Source of the DNA: Streptomyces sp. KL109B
GTDB taxonomy: Bacteria; Actinomycetota; Actinomycetes; Streptomycetales; Streptomycetaceae
Reading direction: 5' to 3'
DNA: 64,000 nt
Assembly (NCBI RefSeq): GCF_030766935.1
Contig: NZ_JASERL010000006.1
Span: 434,001-498,000 of the forward strand
Below, piece by piece: positions 16,962 through 25,599 of the stretch; within the stretch, counting starts at the first letter, position 1, and each line of letters starts with the position of its first letter. The notes below the pieces were generated by a model. It was not told where the DNA came from and did no database searches. It worked only from the letters and a program-made list of their open reading frames with translations. A program made the translations under genes and the position numbers.

Positions 16962-17957
16962 ATGACCGGCTTCCTCACCCTCACCCCCGCCCGGCGACAC
17001 ACCGCCGCCGTACTCGGGCTCGCCAGCAGCCTCCTGCTCGCCTCCTGCGCCAACCCCACCGACGGCGGCACGACCGAGGTCGCGAACGGCTCCGGCACCA
17101 AGGCGAAGATCAACCTGAGCCCCGAGCAGCACCGCGTGAGCACCGGCAAGGTCGACTCCATAGCCGCCGAGGTGCCCGAGCGGATCCGTAAGAGAGGCAC
17201 CCTGGAGGTCGTCGGCTCCTCCGGCTCCGCCGCGCCGCTCTCCTTCCACGCCACCGACAACAGGACCGTCATCGGCGTCGAACCCGACCTCGCCCACCTC
17301 GTCGGTGACGTGCTCGGCCTCAAGGTGAAGCTGAACACCGTGTCCTGGGAGAACATCTTCGTCGGCCTGGACAGCGGCAAGTACGACGCGGGACTCAGCA
17401 ACATCACGGTCACCGAGGAGCGCAAGGAGAAGTACGACTTCGCCACCTACCGCGAGGACAACCTGGGCTTCGAGGCGAAGAAGGGCAGCGGCCTCAAGAT
17501 CAGGGGGCCGAAGGACGTGGCGGGGAAGACCGTCGCCGTGGGCAGTGGCACCAACCAGGAGAAGCTGCTCGTCGAGTGGAGCAAGGCGAACGTGAAGGCC
17601 GGCCGGCAACCGGTCGACATCAAGTACTACCAGAACGACAGTGACACGTACCTCGCCCTCCAGTCCGGCCGCATCGACCTCTACCTCGGCCCCAACCCGA
17701 CCGCCGCCTACCACGCGGCCGGCACCGGGAAGACGGAGGTCGTCGGCACCTACTCCGGCGCGGGCGCCGACCTCCAGGGACTCATCGCCGCCACCACCAA
17801 GAAGGACAACGGGCTCGTGAAGCCGCTCGCCGACGCGCTCGACCATGTCATCGACGACGGCAGCTACGCGAAGGTCCTCAAGCGGTGGGGCCTGTCCGAC
17901 GAGGCCATCGACAGGTCGCGGATCAACCCGCCGGGCCTGCCCCGGAGCGCCCAGTAG
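16962..17957 (+). CDS. Lipoprotein substrate-binding protein of the ABC importer (SBP family 3)
   Basis: A 331-residue secreted lipoprotein. The signal peptide ends in the lipobox LLAS-Cys29. The mature part has the periplasmic-binding-protein class-II pattern of polar amino acid receptors: RKRGTLEVVGSSGSAAPLSF, FVGLDSGKYDAGLSNITVTEERKEKYDFA, and VDIKYYQNDSDTYLALQSGRIDLYLG. An AAGGAGAAG ribosome site precedes ATG 16962. It should deliver a cysteine- or cystine-like compound to the GNAT-permease and ATPase encoded upstream. The monooxygenase genes follow directly. Confidence 0.9.
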   Translation: MTGFLTLTPARRHTAAVLGLASSLLLASCANPTDGGTTEVANGSGTKAKINLSPEQHRVSTGKVDSIAAEVPERIRKRGTLEVVGSSGSAAPLSFHATDNRTVIGVEPDLAHLVGDVLGLKVKLNTVSWENIFVGLDSGKYDAGLSNITVTEERKEKYDFATYREDNLGFEAKKGSGLKIRGPKDVAGKTVAVGSGTNQEKLLVEWSKANVKAGRQPVDIKYYQNDSDTYLALQSGRIDLYLGPNPTAAYHAAGTGKTEVVGTYSGAGADLQGLIAATTKKDNGLVKPLADALDHVIDDGSYAKVLKRWGLSDEAIDRSRINPPGLPRSAQ

Positions 17958-18025
17958 ACGACTTGGGCCGACCCACGTCGACCCGAGAGACCCCGAGCCG
18001 TACGCACCTCAAGAAAGGCACCCCC

Positions 18026-19192
18026 GTGTCTCCCTCTCCCACCCTCCACCTCGCCGTCGCCCTCGACGGCACCGGCTGGCACCCCGCCTCCTGGCGGGAA
18101 CCCGTCGCCCGGCCGCACGACCTGTTCACCGCCGGCTACTGGGCGGACCTCGTCGCCGAGGCCGAGCGCGGGCTGCTCGACTTCGTCACCATCGAGGACG
18201 GACTCGGCCCGCAGTCCGCCCACTTCCTCGAACCCGACGAGCGCACCGACCAGGTCCGCGGCCGACTCGACGCCGTACTGATCGCCTCCCGTGTCGCCCC
18301 GCTCACCCGGCACATCGGCCTCGTGCCGACCGCCGTCGTCACCCACACCGAGCCCTTCCACCTGTCCAAGGCGATCGCCACCCTCGACTACGTCAGCCAG
18401 GGCCGCGCCGGACTCAGGGCGCAGGTCACCGCACGCCCGAACGAGGCCGCCCACTTCGGCCGCCGCACCACCGGGCGGGCGCGGATCGGTGAACTCCTCG
18501 ACGAGGCCGCCGACTACGTGGAGGTGGTGCGGCGGCTGTGGGACAGCTGGGAGGACGGCGCCGAGATCCGGGACGCCGCGACGGGCCGCTTCATCGACCG
18601 GGACAAGCTGCACTACATCGACTTCCACGGCCCGCGCTTCAGCGTCCGCGGCCCCGCCATCACACCCCGCCCGCCGCAGGGCCAGCCACTCGTCACCGCC
18701 CTCGCCCATGGCACCCTCCCGTACCGGCTGGTGGCCCGCGCCACCGACGTCGGCTACGTCACCCCGCGCGACGCGGACCAGGCCCGCACCGTCGTCGGCC
18801 GGATCCGCGCCGAGCAGGAAGCGGCGGGGCGGGCCGCCGACCCCCTGCACGTCTTCGGCGACCTGGTCGTCTTCCTCGACGAAGACCCGGCCGATGCGAG
18901 GGCTCGCCGCGAACGGCTCGACGCGCTCGCGGGGGAGCCGTACCTGAGCGACGCCCCCACCTTCACGGGCACCCCCGCCCAACTCGCGGACTACCTCCAG
19001 GAGTTGTCCGCCTCCGGCCTGACGGGCTTCCGGCTGCGCCCCGCCGTCGTCGGCCACGACCTCCCGGCGATCACCCGCGGCCTCGTCCCCGAACTCCAGC
19101 GCCGCGGCGCCTTCCGCCGCGCCTACGAAGCCGACACCCTGCGCGGACTGCTGGGCCTCGCCCGCCCCGCCAACCGATACGCGGCCGCCTGA
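18026..19192 (+). CDS. LLM-class flavin-dependent monooxygenase (first of three)
   Basis: A 388-residue luciferase-like, FMNH2-dependent oxygenase with a TIM-barrel fold. Typical segments are LLDFVTIEDGLGP, RVAPLTRHIGLVPTAVVTHTEPFH, and KAIATLDYVSQGRAGLRAQVTARPN without gaps. Start GTG 18026 has AAGAAAGG upstream. In sulfur-scavenging operons such enzymes cleave C-S bonds after N-acetylation or oxidise sulfonates. Its position between the importer and two more monooxygenases supports a role in organosulfur catabolism. It needs a flavin reductase, and none is in this operon. The SsuE-like gene at 40756, with a similar leader peptide, is a candidate. Confidence 0.85.
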   Translation: MSPSPTLHLAVALDGTGWHPASWREPVARPHDLFTAGYWADLVAEAERGLLDFVTIEDGLGPQSAHFLEPDERTDQVRGRLDAVLIASRVAPLTRHIGLVPTAVVTHTEPFHLSKAIATLDYVSQGRAGLRAQVTARPNEAAHFGRRTTGRARIGELLDEAADYVEVVRRLWDSWEDGAEIRDAATGRFIDRDKLHYIDFHGPRFSVRGPAITPRPPQGQPLVTALAHGTLPYRLVARATDVGYVTPRDADQARTVVGRIRAEQEAAGRAADPLHVFGDLVVFLDEDPADARARRERLDALAGEPYLSDAPTFTGTPAQLADYLQELSASGLTGFRLRPAVVGHDLPAITRGLVPELQRRGAFRRAYEADTLRGLLGLARPANRYAAA

Positions 19193-19212
19193 GCGGGAGG
19201 AACCGACACACC

Positions 19213-20634
19213 ATGACCCATTCACCGCAGAGGACGAGCACGGGCAGGCCCGTGAAGCGGATCCACCTGGCCGCCCACTTCCCCGGCGTCAACAACACCA
19301 CCGTCTGGAGCGACCCGCGCGCGGGCAGCCACATCGAGTTCGGTTCCTTCGCCCACTTCGCGCGGACCGCCGAACGCGCCAAATTCGACTTCCTCTTCCT
19401 CGCCGAAGGACTCCGCCTGCGCGAACAGGGCGGGAAGATATACGACTTGGACGTCGTCGGCCGCCCCGACACCTTCACCGTCCTCGCCGCGCTCGCCGCC
19501 GTCACGGACCGCATCGGCCTGACCGGCACCATCAACTCCACGTTCAACGAGCCCTACGAGGTGGCCCGCCAGTTCGCGAGCCTCGACCACCTCTCCGGCG
19601 GTCGCTCCGCCTGGAACGTCGTCACGTCCTGGGACGCCTTCACCGGCGAGAACTTCCGCCGCGGCGGCTTCCTCCCGCAGGGCGAACGCTACTCACGCGC
19701 ACGGGAGTTCCTCACCACGGCCCATGAACTCTTCGACTCCTGGCGCGGCGACGAGATCCTCGCCGACCAGGAGACCGGCACCTTCCTGCGCGACGCCAAG
19801 GCGGGCGCCTTCACCCACACCGGCCAACACTTCGACATCCACGGCCGGTTCAACGTGCCGCGCTCCCCGCAGGGCCGCCCCGTCGTCTTCCAGGCCGGTG
19901 ACTCCGAAGAGGGCCGCGAGTTCGCCGCCGCCGAGGCCGACGCCATCTTCAGCCGGCACGGCACCCTCGACGCGGGCCGCGCCTTCTACGCCGACGTAAA
20001 GGCACGCCTCCCCAAGTACGGCCGTGGCAAAGACCGGTTGCTCATACTCCCCGCCGCCACCTTCGCCCTCGCCGACACCGACGCGGACGCCGAGGAACTC
20101 GCCCGCGAGGTGCGCCGCAGCCAGGTCAGCGGCGCCACCGCCCTCAAGCACCTCGAGTTCGTGTGGAACCGGGACCTCTCCTCGTACGACCCCGAAGGCC
20201 CGCTGCCCGACATCGACCCGGACGTCCGCGAAGAACACATCGCCGAGGGCCGGGCCCAGGTCCGCATGTACCGGGACCCCCTGTCCACCGCCCGCGAGTG
20301 GCGCGAACTGGCCGCCGCCAACAAGTGGTCCATCCGCGACCTCGTCATCCACACCGGCAACCGGCAGAACTTCGTCGGCTCCCCGGCCACCATCGCCCGC
20401 ACCATCAACGAATACGTCCAGGCGGACGCCGCCGACGGCTTCATCCTCGTCCCGCACCTCACGCCGGGCGGCCTCGACGCGTTCGCCGACCAAGTGGTGC
20501 CGCTCCTCCAGGAACAGGGCGTCTTCCGCACCGAGTACGAGGGCACGACCCTGCGCGAGCACCTCGGCCTCGCCCACCCCGACGCCCACCCCGACGCCAT
20601 CCACGCGCCCACCCAGGAGCCCTCCCGTGCCTGA
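19213..20634 (+). CDS. NtaA/SnaA/DszA family FMN-dependent monooxygenase
   Basis: A 473-residue flavin monooxygenase of the nitrilotriacetate/DszA branch, with hallmarks KRIHLAAHFPGVNNTTVWSD, FDFLFLAEGLRLR, LSGGRSAWNVVTSW and the late SPATIARTINEYVQ. The branch includes B. subtilis YtnJ (CmoJ) and YxeK, which release sulfur from N-acetylated S-substituted cysteines. With the GNAT-permease upstream, that reaction is the best guess here. GGGAGGAA precedes ATG 19213. It overlaps the next monooxygenase gene by 8 bp, so translation is coupled. Confidence 0.9.
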   Translation: MTHSPQRTSTGRPVKRIHLAAHFPGVNNTTVWSDPRAGSHIEFGSFAHFARTAERAKFDFLFLAEGLRLREQGGKIYDLDVVGRPDTFTVLAALAAVTDRIGLTGTINSTFNEPYEVARQFASLDHLSGGRSAWNVVTSWDAFTGENFRRGGFLPQGERYSRAREFLTTAHELFDSWRGDEILADQETGTFLRDAKAGAFTHTGQHFDIHGRFNVPRSPQGRPVVFQAGDSEEGREFAAAEADAIFSRHGTLDAGRAFYADVKARLPKYGRGKDRLLILPAATFALADTDADAEELAREVRRSQVSGATALKHLEFVWNRDLSSYDPEGPLPDIDPDVREEHIAEGRAQVRMYRDPLSTAREWRELAAANKWSIRDLVIHTGNRQNFVGSPATIARTINEYVQADAADGFILVPHLTPGGLDAFADQVVPLLQEQGVFRTEYEGTTLREHLGLAHPDAHPDAIHAPTQEPSRA

Positions 20635-21754
20635 CATCCCGCTCGCCGTGCTCGACCTCGTCCCGATCCCCTCGGGCGCCACCGCCGCCGACGCGCTGCG
20701 CAACTCCATCGACCTCGCCCAGCACGCCGAACGGCTCGGCTACGCCCGCTACTGGTTCGCCGAACACCACCTCAACCCGGGCGTCGCCGGCACCTCGCCC
20801 GCCGTCGTCCTCGCCCTCACCGCCTCCGCCACCGACACCATCCGGCTCGGCTCCGGAGCCGTACAGCTCGGACACCGCACCGCCCTGTCCACGGTGGAGG
20901 AGTTCGGGCTGCTCGACGCCCTGCACCCGGGCCGCGTCGACCTCGGCCTCGGCCGCTCCGGCGGCCGCCCGCCCGCACAGCCCGCCGCGACCGCGCCGAG
21001 CGGAACGCCGGTCGTCGAAGGCCGCGCCCCCAACGGGCTCGTCATCCCGCCCCGCTTCTCCTTCGAGCACCTCCTCGGCTCGCCCCGCGTCGCACTCCAA
21101 CGCAAGCTGCTGCAACAGCCGGGCGCACAAGCACAGGACTACGCCGAGCAGATCGACGACATCCTCGCCCTGCTCGCCGGCACGTACCGGTCGGCGGACG
21201 GCGTCGAGGCACACGTCGTACCGGGGGAGGGCGCCGACGTCGAGGTGTGGATCCTCGGCAGCAGCGGCGGCGAGAGCGCCGAGGCCGCGGGTGCGCGCGG
21301 ACTGCCGTTCGCCGCGAACTACCACGTCAGCCCGGCCACGGTCCTGGAAGCGGTCGAGGGCTACCGATCCTTCTTCAAGCCGTCCGCTGCCCTCGACGAG
21401 CCGTACGTGAGTGTCTCCGCCGACGTCGTCGTCGCCGAGGACGACGCCACGGCCCGCGAACTCGCCACCGGATACGGCCTGTGGGTGCGCAGCATCCGCA
21501 ACGCCGAGGGCGCCATCGACTTCCCGACACCGCAGGAGGCCCGCGCGCACGCATGGAGCGAGGCCGACCGGGCGCTCGTACAGGACCGCCTCGACACCCG
21601 GTTCGTCGGCTCGCCCAAGACCGTGGCCCGCCGTCTCGCTCAACTCCAAGAGGCCACCGGCGCCGACGAGTTGCTCATCACGACGATCACCCACGACCAC
21701 GCGGACCGGGTCCGCTCCTACGAGCTGCTGGCCGAGGAGTGGAACCGCTCTTGA
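20627..21754 (+). CDS. LLM-class flavin-dependent monooxygenase (MsnO8/YtmO-like)
   Basis: A 375-residue luciferase-like protein with PLAVLDLVPIPSGATAADAL at its N-terminus, RYWFAEHHLNPGVAGTSPAV, RLGSGAVQLGHRTALSTVEEFG and DLGLGRSGGRP. This is the short MsnO8 subfamily, which includes B. subtilis YtmO (CmoO) from the ytmI sulfur operon. GTG 20627 lies inside the end of the preceding gene (8-bp overlap). It is the third flavin monooxygenase of the operon, and the different subfamilies suggest different substrates or successive steps. Confidence 0.87.
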   Translation: MPDIPLAVLDLVPIPSGATAADALRNSIDLAQHAERLGYARYWFAEHHLNPGVAGTSPAVVLALTASATDTIRLGSGAVQLGHRTALSTVEEFGLLDALHPGRVDLGLGRSGGRPPAQPAATAPSGTPVVEGRAPNGLVIPPRFSFEHLLGSPRVALQRKLLQQPGAQAQDYAEQIDDILALLAGTYRSADGVEAHVVPGEGADVEVWILGSSGGESAEAAGARGLPFAANYHVSPATVLEAVEGYRSFFKPSAALDEPYVSVSADVVVAEDDATARELATGYGLWVRSIRNAEGAIDFPTPQEARAHAWSEADRALVQDRLDTRFVGSPKTVARRLAQLQEATGADELLITTITHDHADRVRSYELLAEEWNRS

Positions 21755-21814
21755 CGTGAAGTCCCCACGGCCACACACTCCTCTAAGGGAATCCTAGTGA
21801 AACGGTAGGAAATC

Positions 21815-21970
21815 ATGGACGGTGCGGCGCGCGACCCCGGCGGCCCGGCCGTCCGCGCCGCCGTCCGGGCGCTGCCCCGGCTCACCTCCCGGCGCCACAT
21901 CGACCTCGCGCGGGTGTGCAGCGCGGCGAGTTCTCCCCACGGCGGCGGCCAACTGGCCGCGCACGCCTGA
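21815..21970 (+). CDS. Second leader peptide with RRHIDLARV motif
   Basis: A 51-codon ORF with TAGGA a few bases before its ATG. Its core SRRHIDLARVCSAASS matches the leader-peptide pattern also seen at 14460 and 40521. It has a longer N-terminus and a 14-residue tail after the motif, and only one cysteine codon. It stands 54 bp before the GST-like gene. Its presence inside the run of sulfur genes suggests that the GST-like gene has its own cysteine-sensitive control, or that this was once the head of a separate operon. Confidence 0.65.
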   Translation: MDGAARDPGGPAVRAAVRALPRLTSRRHIDLARVCSAASSPHGGGQLAAHA

Positions 21971-22024
21971 CACTTCCGTACGCCGACGCGCGTACGCCCG
22001 TGATCGAGCACCCCAGGGAGACGC

Positions 22025-22738
22025 ATGTCCGCCACCGCCCCCACCGCCGCCGTGCCGTCCTTCCGGAGCCGCATCGGCTGCGACGCGCGCAGCGGCTACT
22101 ACGCCGCGCCGCACCGCTACCGGCTCCACCTGTCGCCGTCCTGCCCGCACTGTCTCCAGATCGCCGTGACCCACACCCTGCTCGGCCTCGATGACACCCT
22201 CCCCGTCACCGTGCTGCCCGCCGCCCCCGACACACCCGGCGGCGGGCACCGGGCACTGCTCCCGCTCTACGAGGCCACATCACACCAGCACCCGGGCCCG
22301 CCCCTCGCACCCGTGCTCAGCGACGACTGGACGGGCCGCATCGTCAGCTCCCACCCCGGCGACATCCTGCACGACCTGGCGAGGCACTTCGGCGGCCACG
22401 GCCCCGACCTCCTCCCGCACGGCGCCGAGGGCGCGATCGCCGCGGTGGGCCGACTGTGCGAGCGCGGCATCACACTGGCCGCGCGCCGCGGCGACGCCAT
22501 CGGACGCGCCACACCGCACCGCGCCCTGACCGTCCTCGACCGACGCCTCGCGGGCCGCGAGTACGTCCTGCACGGCCAACTCACCCTCGCCGACATCCGG
22601 TTGTGGTCGACCCTGGTCCACCCGAATCTCGCCGACCACGTCGCCACCCACCCCCGCCTCTCGACCTACGTGCGCCGCCTCTCCGCACACCCCGCCTTCG
22701 CACCCCACCTGGCGCGCTACTCCTTGGCGCTCGCCTGA
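22025..22738 (+). CDS. Glutathione S-transferase-like protein (short Xi-class-like)
   Basis: A 237-residue thioredoxin-fold plus helical GST-C protein. The active-site region is SCPHCLQ, a CxxC pair in place of the single Cys of Xi-class glutathionyl-hydroquinone reductases. PVLSDDWTGRIVSSHPGDIL matches their conserved DxWTGRIVSNE segment. It is about 80 residues shorter than typical Xi members. Streptomyces use mycothiol, so a thiol-transfer or dethiolating reductase role in the sulfur pathway is plausible. The 3' end overlaps the convergent MltG-like gene by 22 bp. Confidence 0.75.
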   Translation: MSATAPTAAVPSFRSRIGCDARSGYYAAPHRYRLHLSPSCPHCLQIAVTHTLLGLDDTLPVTVLPAAPDTPGGGHRALLPLYEATSHQHPGPPLAPVLSDDWTGRIVSSHPGDILHDLARHFGGHGPDLLPHGAEGAIAAVGRLCERGITLAARRGDAIGRATPHRALTVLDRRLAGREYVLHGQLTLADIRLWSTLVHPNLADHVATHPRLSTYVRRLSAHPAFAPHLARYSLALA

Positions 22739-23493
22739 CGCGAGTTGAACTCCTCGACGTTCTTCTTCTGCTCCTCGTAGCTGTCGGTGAACCGGGTGTC
22801 CCCGGGCGCCACCGTCACGAAGTACAGCCAGTCACCCTTCGGCGGATCGATCGCCGCGTCGAGGGCGTCCTGCCCCGGATTCCCGATCGGCGTGGGCGGC
22901 AGCCCCTTGTGCTCGTACGTGTTGTACGGGCTGTCGATCCTGGTGTCCTCGTGGCTGGTGTCGAGCGTGGAGCGGTTCAGGGCGTAGTTGATGGTGGAGT
23001 CCATCTGGAGCGGCATGCCCTGGTCGAGCCGGTTGTAGATGACCCGGGCGACCTTCCCCATGTCGTCGTGGGTGTCTGCCTCCGCCTGCACGATGCTGGC
23101 GACGGTCACCGTGTCGTAGGAGCTGTCGCCGTTTCGCTGGTCGGCGGTGTTCGTCATGTACGACAGGAGCGAGGCGGAAGTCGTCTTGTCGTCGACGGGG
23201 TACGTGGCCGGGAACAGGTAGCCCTCGGGGTTGCCGTCGGCTGCGCCCGGCAGATCGAGCCGCGCCTTGGAAACGGCCTTCTTCGTCGTCCCACCGTCGA
23301 CGTCGAGCGCCTTGTCCACCGCCTCGTACACCTGACTCGCCCGATACCCCTCCGGGATCACCACCTTCGAGGCCCGCGTGGGCCCTTCCCTGCCGAGGAC
23401 CACCAACAACGGCACGACAATGGCCGCGACGACGGCGAACACCAGGACGACGATCACGACGAGCCTGCGCTTCTTCTTCCGATCCTCGATCAC
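22717..23493 (-). CDS. MltG/YceG-like endolytic transglycosylase, shortened
   Basis: A 258-residue membrane-anchored protein: basic N-terminus (MIEDRKKKRR), one membrane helix (residues 11-33), then a short LysM-like region and the YceG domain. The catalytic glutamate is Glu138 (VASIVQAEAD). The family signatures GYLFPATYPV, VIYNRLDQGMPLQMDSTINY and LPPTPIGNPGQDALDAA are intact, and WLYFVTVAPGD closes the domain. MltG cleaves nascent peptidoglycan. This copy is shorter than the division-associated homologue and lies outside the usual aroE/ruvX context, so it is probably a paralogue. Confidence 0.87.
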   Translation of the reverse strand: MIEDRKKKRRLVVIVVLVFAVVAAIVVPLLVVLGREGPTRASKVVIPEGYRASQVYEAVDKALDVDGGTTKKAVSKARLDLPGAADGNPEGYLFPATYPVDDKTTSASLLSYMTNTADQRNGDSSYDTVTVASIVQAEADTHDDMGKVARVIYNRLDQGMPLQMDSTINYALNRSTLDTSHEDTRIDSPYNTYEHKGLPPTPIGNPGQDALDAAIDPPKGDWLYFVTVAPGDTRFTDSYEEQKKNVEEFNSRQASAKE

Positions 23494-23529
23494 ACCAAGA
23501 CGCTAACCAATCCAAGCGTCTCGACGACC

Positions 23530-23600
23530 GAGGCGCGGCACATCACGCCCCGCCGACGGAGGCGCGGCATATCAAGCCCCGCCGGCGATTGAGGCGCGGG
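23530..23600. repeat. Streptomyces-type GC-rich direct repeat, two 29-bp units plus partial third
   Basis: Two 29-bp units start at 23530 and 23559. Both begin GAGGCGCGGCA and carry GCCCCGCCG near the end, differing at three positions. A partial third unit starts at 23591 and runs into the hairpin at 23596-23619. Such intergenic elements are common in Streptomyces. Confidence 0.6.
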
Positions 23601-23619
23601 GCCCGGGGCAGAGCCCCGC
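23596..23619 (-). terminator. Hairpin terminator after the PucR-type gene
   Basis: GCGGGGC and GCCCCGC form a 7-bp GC stem with a 10-nt loop. It lies just past the stop of the minus-strand PucR gene (23648) and before the start of the MltG-like gene. There is no clear T-run, as is usual in Streptomyces. Confidence 0.5.
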
Positions 23620-23647
23620 AACCGCAACCACGTCACCCGCAACCACG

Positions 23648-24838
23648 TCACCCGCCACAACCAGCCCGCAAGGCCACCGCCAACAACGCCGCGTCCCCCG
23701 GCCTCCGCACATCCCGCCCGGTCAACTCATGGAACCGGTTGAACCGATGCTGCACCGTGTTCCGATGGCAGTACAGCGCGTCGGCCGTATCGGCGATGGA
23801 CCCGCTCCCCGCCAAATGGGTCCGCACCGTGTGCAGCAACCGCTCCGCCTCGGCACGCGCGACCCCCGCCCCCCGCACCCCGCCCAGCACATCCGCCGCC
23901 AGCTCCCGCCCGAAATCCCCGGCCCGATGGGCGAGGACATCCAGCCAGCAGTCCTCCAGGAGCCGCGGCGACCCGGTGTCCGCGGGCAGCACCTGCGCCG
24001 TCGCCGCCGCGAGCACCGTCCCCCTCGGCACACCGGCGAGCCCCCGTGTCGGCGTGGCTATCCCGCACGGCGAGTCCCGCAGCTGGTCCAGGACGTACGG
24101 GCGGGTGATGCGCTCGCTGAGCTGTACGACGAGGACCGCGTCGCCGCCCACCATCTGCTGCTGCACCCCGGCCCCCGCCGCCCGCAGCGCGAGCCCCGCC
24201 CGGTGCAGACCGGGGCCCGCCGCAGCGGACGACGCCGCGCACAGGAACCGGCCGTCGCCCGCGAATCCGAGGGCGAGCCCCGCGTCGCGCACGACCGTCG
24301 GATTGCGGCCCTCGCTCTCCAGGAGCCGCGCGAACCACATCCGCCGCTCGTCCTCCTCGCGGCGCCCCATCTCCAGGACCGTGCGCTGATACGCCGTCAT
24401 GATCCCGGTGACATGCCCCTCCACCGCCTCCCACACGTGGTACGCGGAACCCGCCAACTCGGCCATGTCCTCCGGCCCTGCCCGGTTCACGAGCGCCTGC
24501 CACACCACCCGGAAGTCAAGGCGCGCCGCCTCCAGGAGCGCGTCGAGCGGCACACCCTGCCGGGCCCGTTCCTCGCCCACCCGCTGCGAGACACCCGCGA
24601 CGTGCGGCGGCACCGGCAGATGCGCCACGGTCCGCAGCAGCAACTCGAAGGCCTGCCACGCCGAACCGCGGAACTGCGCGTCCGGCACCTGCGTCGCGTA
24701 CGAGGTGCGGACCGGGCCGACCATTTCCAGCCACTCGCCGATCAGGTCGTCGACATTGTCCAGGCACTGCCCGGCGAGCTCGGCGATACGAGGGGACGGG
24801 AGCGGCAGGGCGGGGCTCCGGCCTCGGGGATTGTGCAT
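23648..24838 (-). CDS. PucR/CdaR-type transcriptional regulator
   Basis: A 396-residue regulator. The C-terminal PucR helix-turn-helix is clear: IADTADALYCHRNTVQHRFN followed by a TGRDVRRPGDAALL stretch. The N-terminal 170 residues are a helical sensor region (LDNVDDLIGEWLEMVGPV). ATG 24838 is preferred over 24859 because GGAGAA stands 8 nt before it. It is divergent from the urease-like operon (gap 125 bp). PucR proteins control purine, ureide or nitrogen catabolism, so it is the likely activator of that operon. Confidence 0.85.
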   Translation of the reverse strand: MHNPRGRSPALPLPSPRIAELAGQCLDNVDDLIGEWLEMVGPVRTSYATQVPDAQFRGSAWQAFELLLRTVAHLPVPPHVAGVSQRVGEERARQGVPLDALLEAARLDFRVVWQALVNRAGPEDMAELAGSAYHVWEAVEGHVTGIMTAYQRTVLEMGRREEDERRMWFARLLESEGRNPTVVRDAGLALGFAGDGRFLCAASSAAAGPGLHRAGLALRAAGAGVQQQMVGGDAVLVVQLSERITRPYVLDQLRDSPCGIATPTRGLAGVPRGTVLAAATAQVLPADTGSPRLLEDCWLDVLAHRAGDFGRELAADVLGGVRGAGVARAEAERLLHTVRTHLAGSGSIADTADALYCHRNTVQHRFNRFHELTGRDVRRPGDAALLAVALRAGCGG

Positions 24839-24963
24839 GTGACCAATTCTCCGTGGCACGGTGACGATGTTTCAACGTTGGCCGGCAGCCCGATGCCGAG
24901 GATCCTGGTGCGATCCCCTGGGCGGAGCGTCCGGGGCCCACCGACCAGGAGGGCCATCCGACC

Positions 24964-25599
24964 GTGCACTTGACCCCTCGTGAACAGGAACGGCTCCAGC
25001 TGTTCACCGTCGCAGAACTCGCGCGCAGACGGCGCGCCCGCGGCCGTCGCCTCAGCGCCCCCGAGTCCATCGCCCTCATCTGCGACGAAATCCTGGAGGC
25101 CGCCTGGGACGGCCTGAGCCTCGACGAGGTGATCGAGGCGGCGCGGCAGGTGCTGACCGTCGACGACGTACTCGAAGGCGTCGCCGACATCGTGACGACC
25201 GTGCAGGTGGAGGCGCTGTTCCCGAGCGGTACCTCGCTGGTCGCCGTCGACCGGCCGATCGGCCCCGCGAGCGCCGAGGGCCCGGGAGCCGTCCGCACCG
25301 CCGACGTCCCCGTCGAGATCAACGTCGGCCGCCCGCGCACCACCCTCACCATCCGCAACACCGGCGACCGCGTCGTCTACATCTCCTCGCACTACCCGCT
25401 GCACGAGGCCAACCAGGCCCTCGAACTCGACCGGGACGCCGCCCGCGGGCTCCGCCTCGACATCGCCGCCGGCACCGCCCTCACCTTCGAACCCGGCGAG
25501 AAGCGCGAGGTCGTCGTCATCCCGGCCAGTCACAAGACCCGTACGACCCCTACGCCCCGTACGACCCGTTCGCCCCGTACGCCCGAGGAGCGCGCATGA
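24964..25599 (+). CDS. ureAB: Urease gamma-beta fusion subunit (UreAB-type)
   Basis: A 211-residue fusion. Residues 1-95 are the gamma subunit (HLTPREQERLQLFTVAELAR, SAPESIALICDEILEAA, GVADIVTTVQVEALFPSGT). Residues about 105-195 are the beta subunit (EINVGRPRTTLTIRNTGDR, VYISSHYPLHEAN in place of the usual GSHFHFFEVN, LRLDIAAGTALTFEPGEKR). A low-complexity Thr/Pro/Arg tail ends the protein. Start GTG 24964. It overlaps the alpha-like subunit gene by 4 bp. The altered beta loop parallels changes in the alpha subunit, so the complex may not be a true urease. Confidence 0.85.
   Translation: MHLTPREQERLQLFTVAELARRRRARGRRLSAPESIALICDEILEAAWDGLSLDEVIEAARQVLTVDDVLEGVADIVTTVQVEALFPSGTSLVAVDRPIGPASAEGPGAVRTADVPVEINVGRPRTTLTIRNTGDRVVYISSHYPLHEANQALELDRDAARGLRLDIAAGTALTFEPGEKREVVVIPASHKTRTTPTPRTTRSPRTPEERA

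Noticed and set aside
23530..23619. Direct repeats considered as an attachment site or IS end
   Set aside because: They are typical intergenic Streptomyces repeats with a hairpin; no integrase or transposase is nearby.
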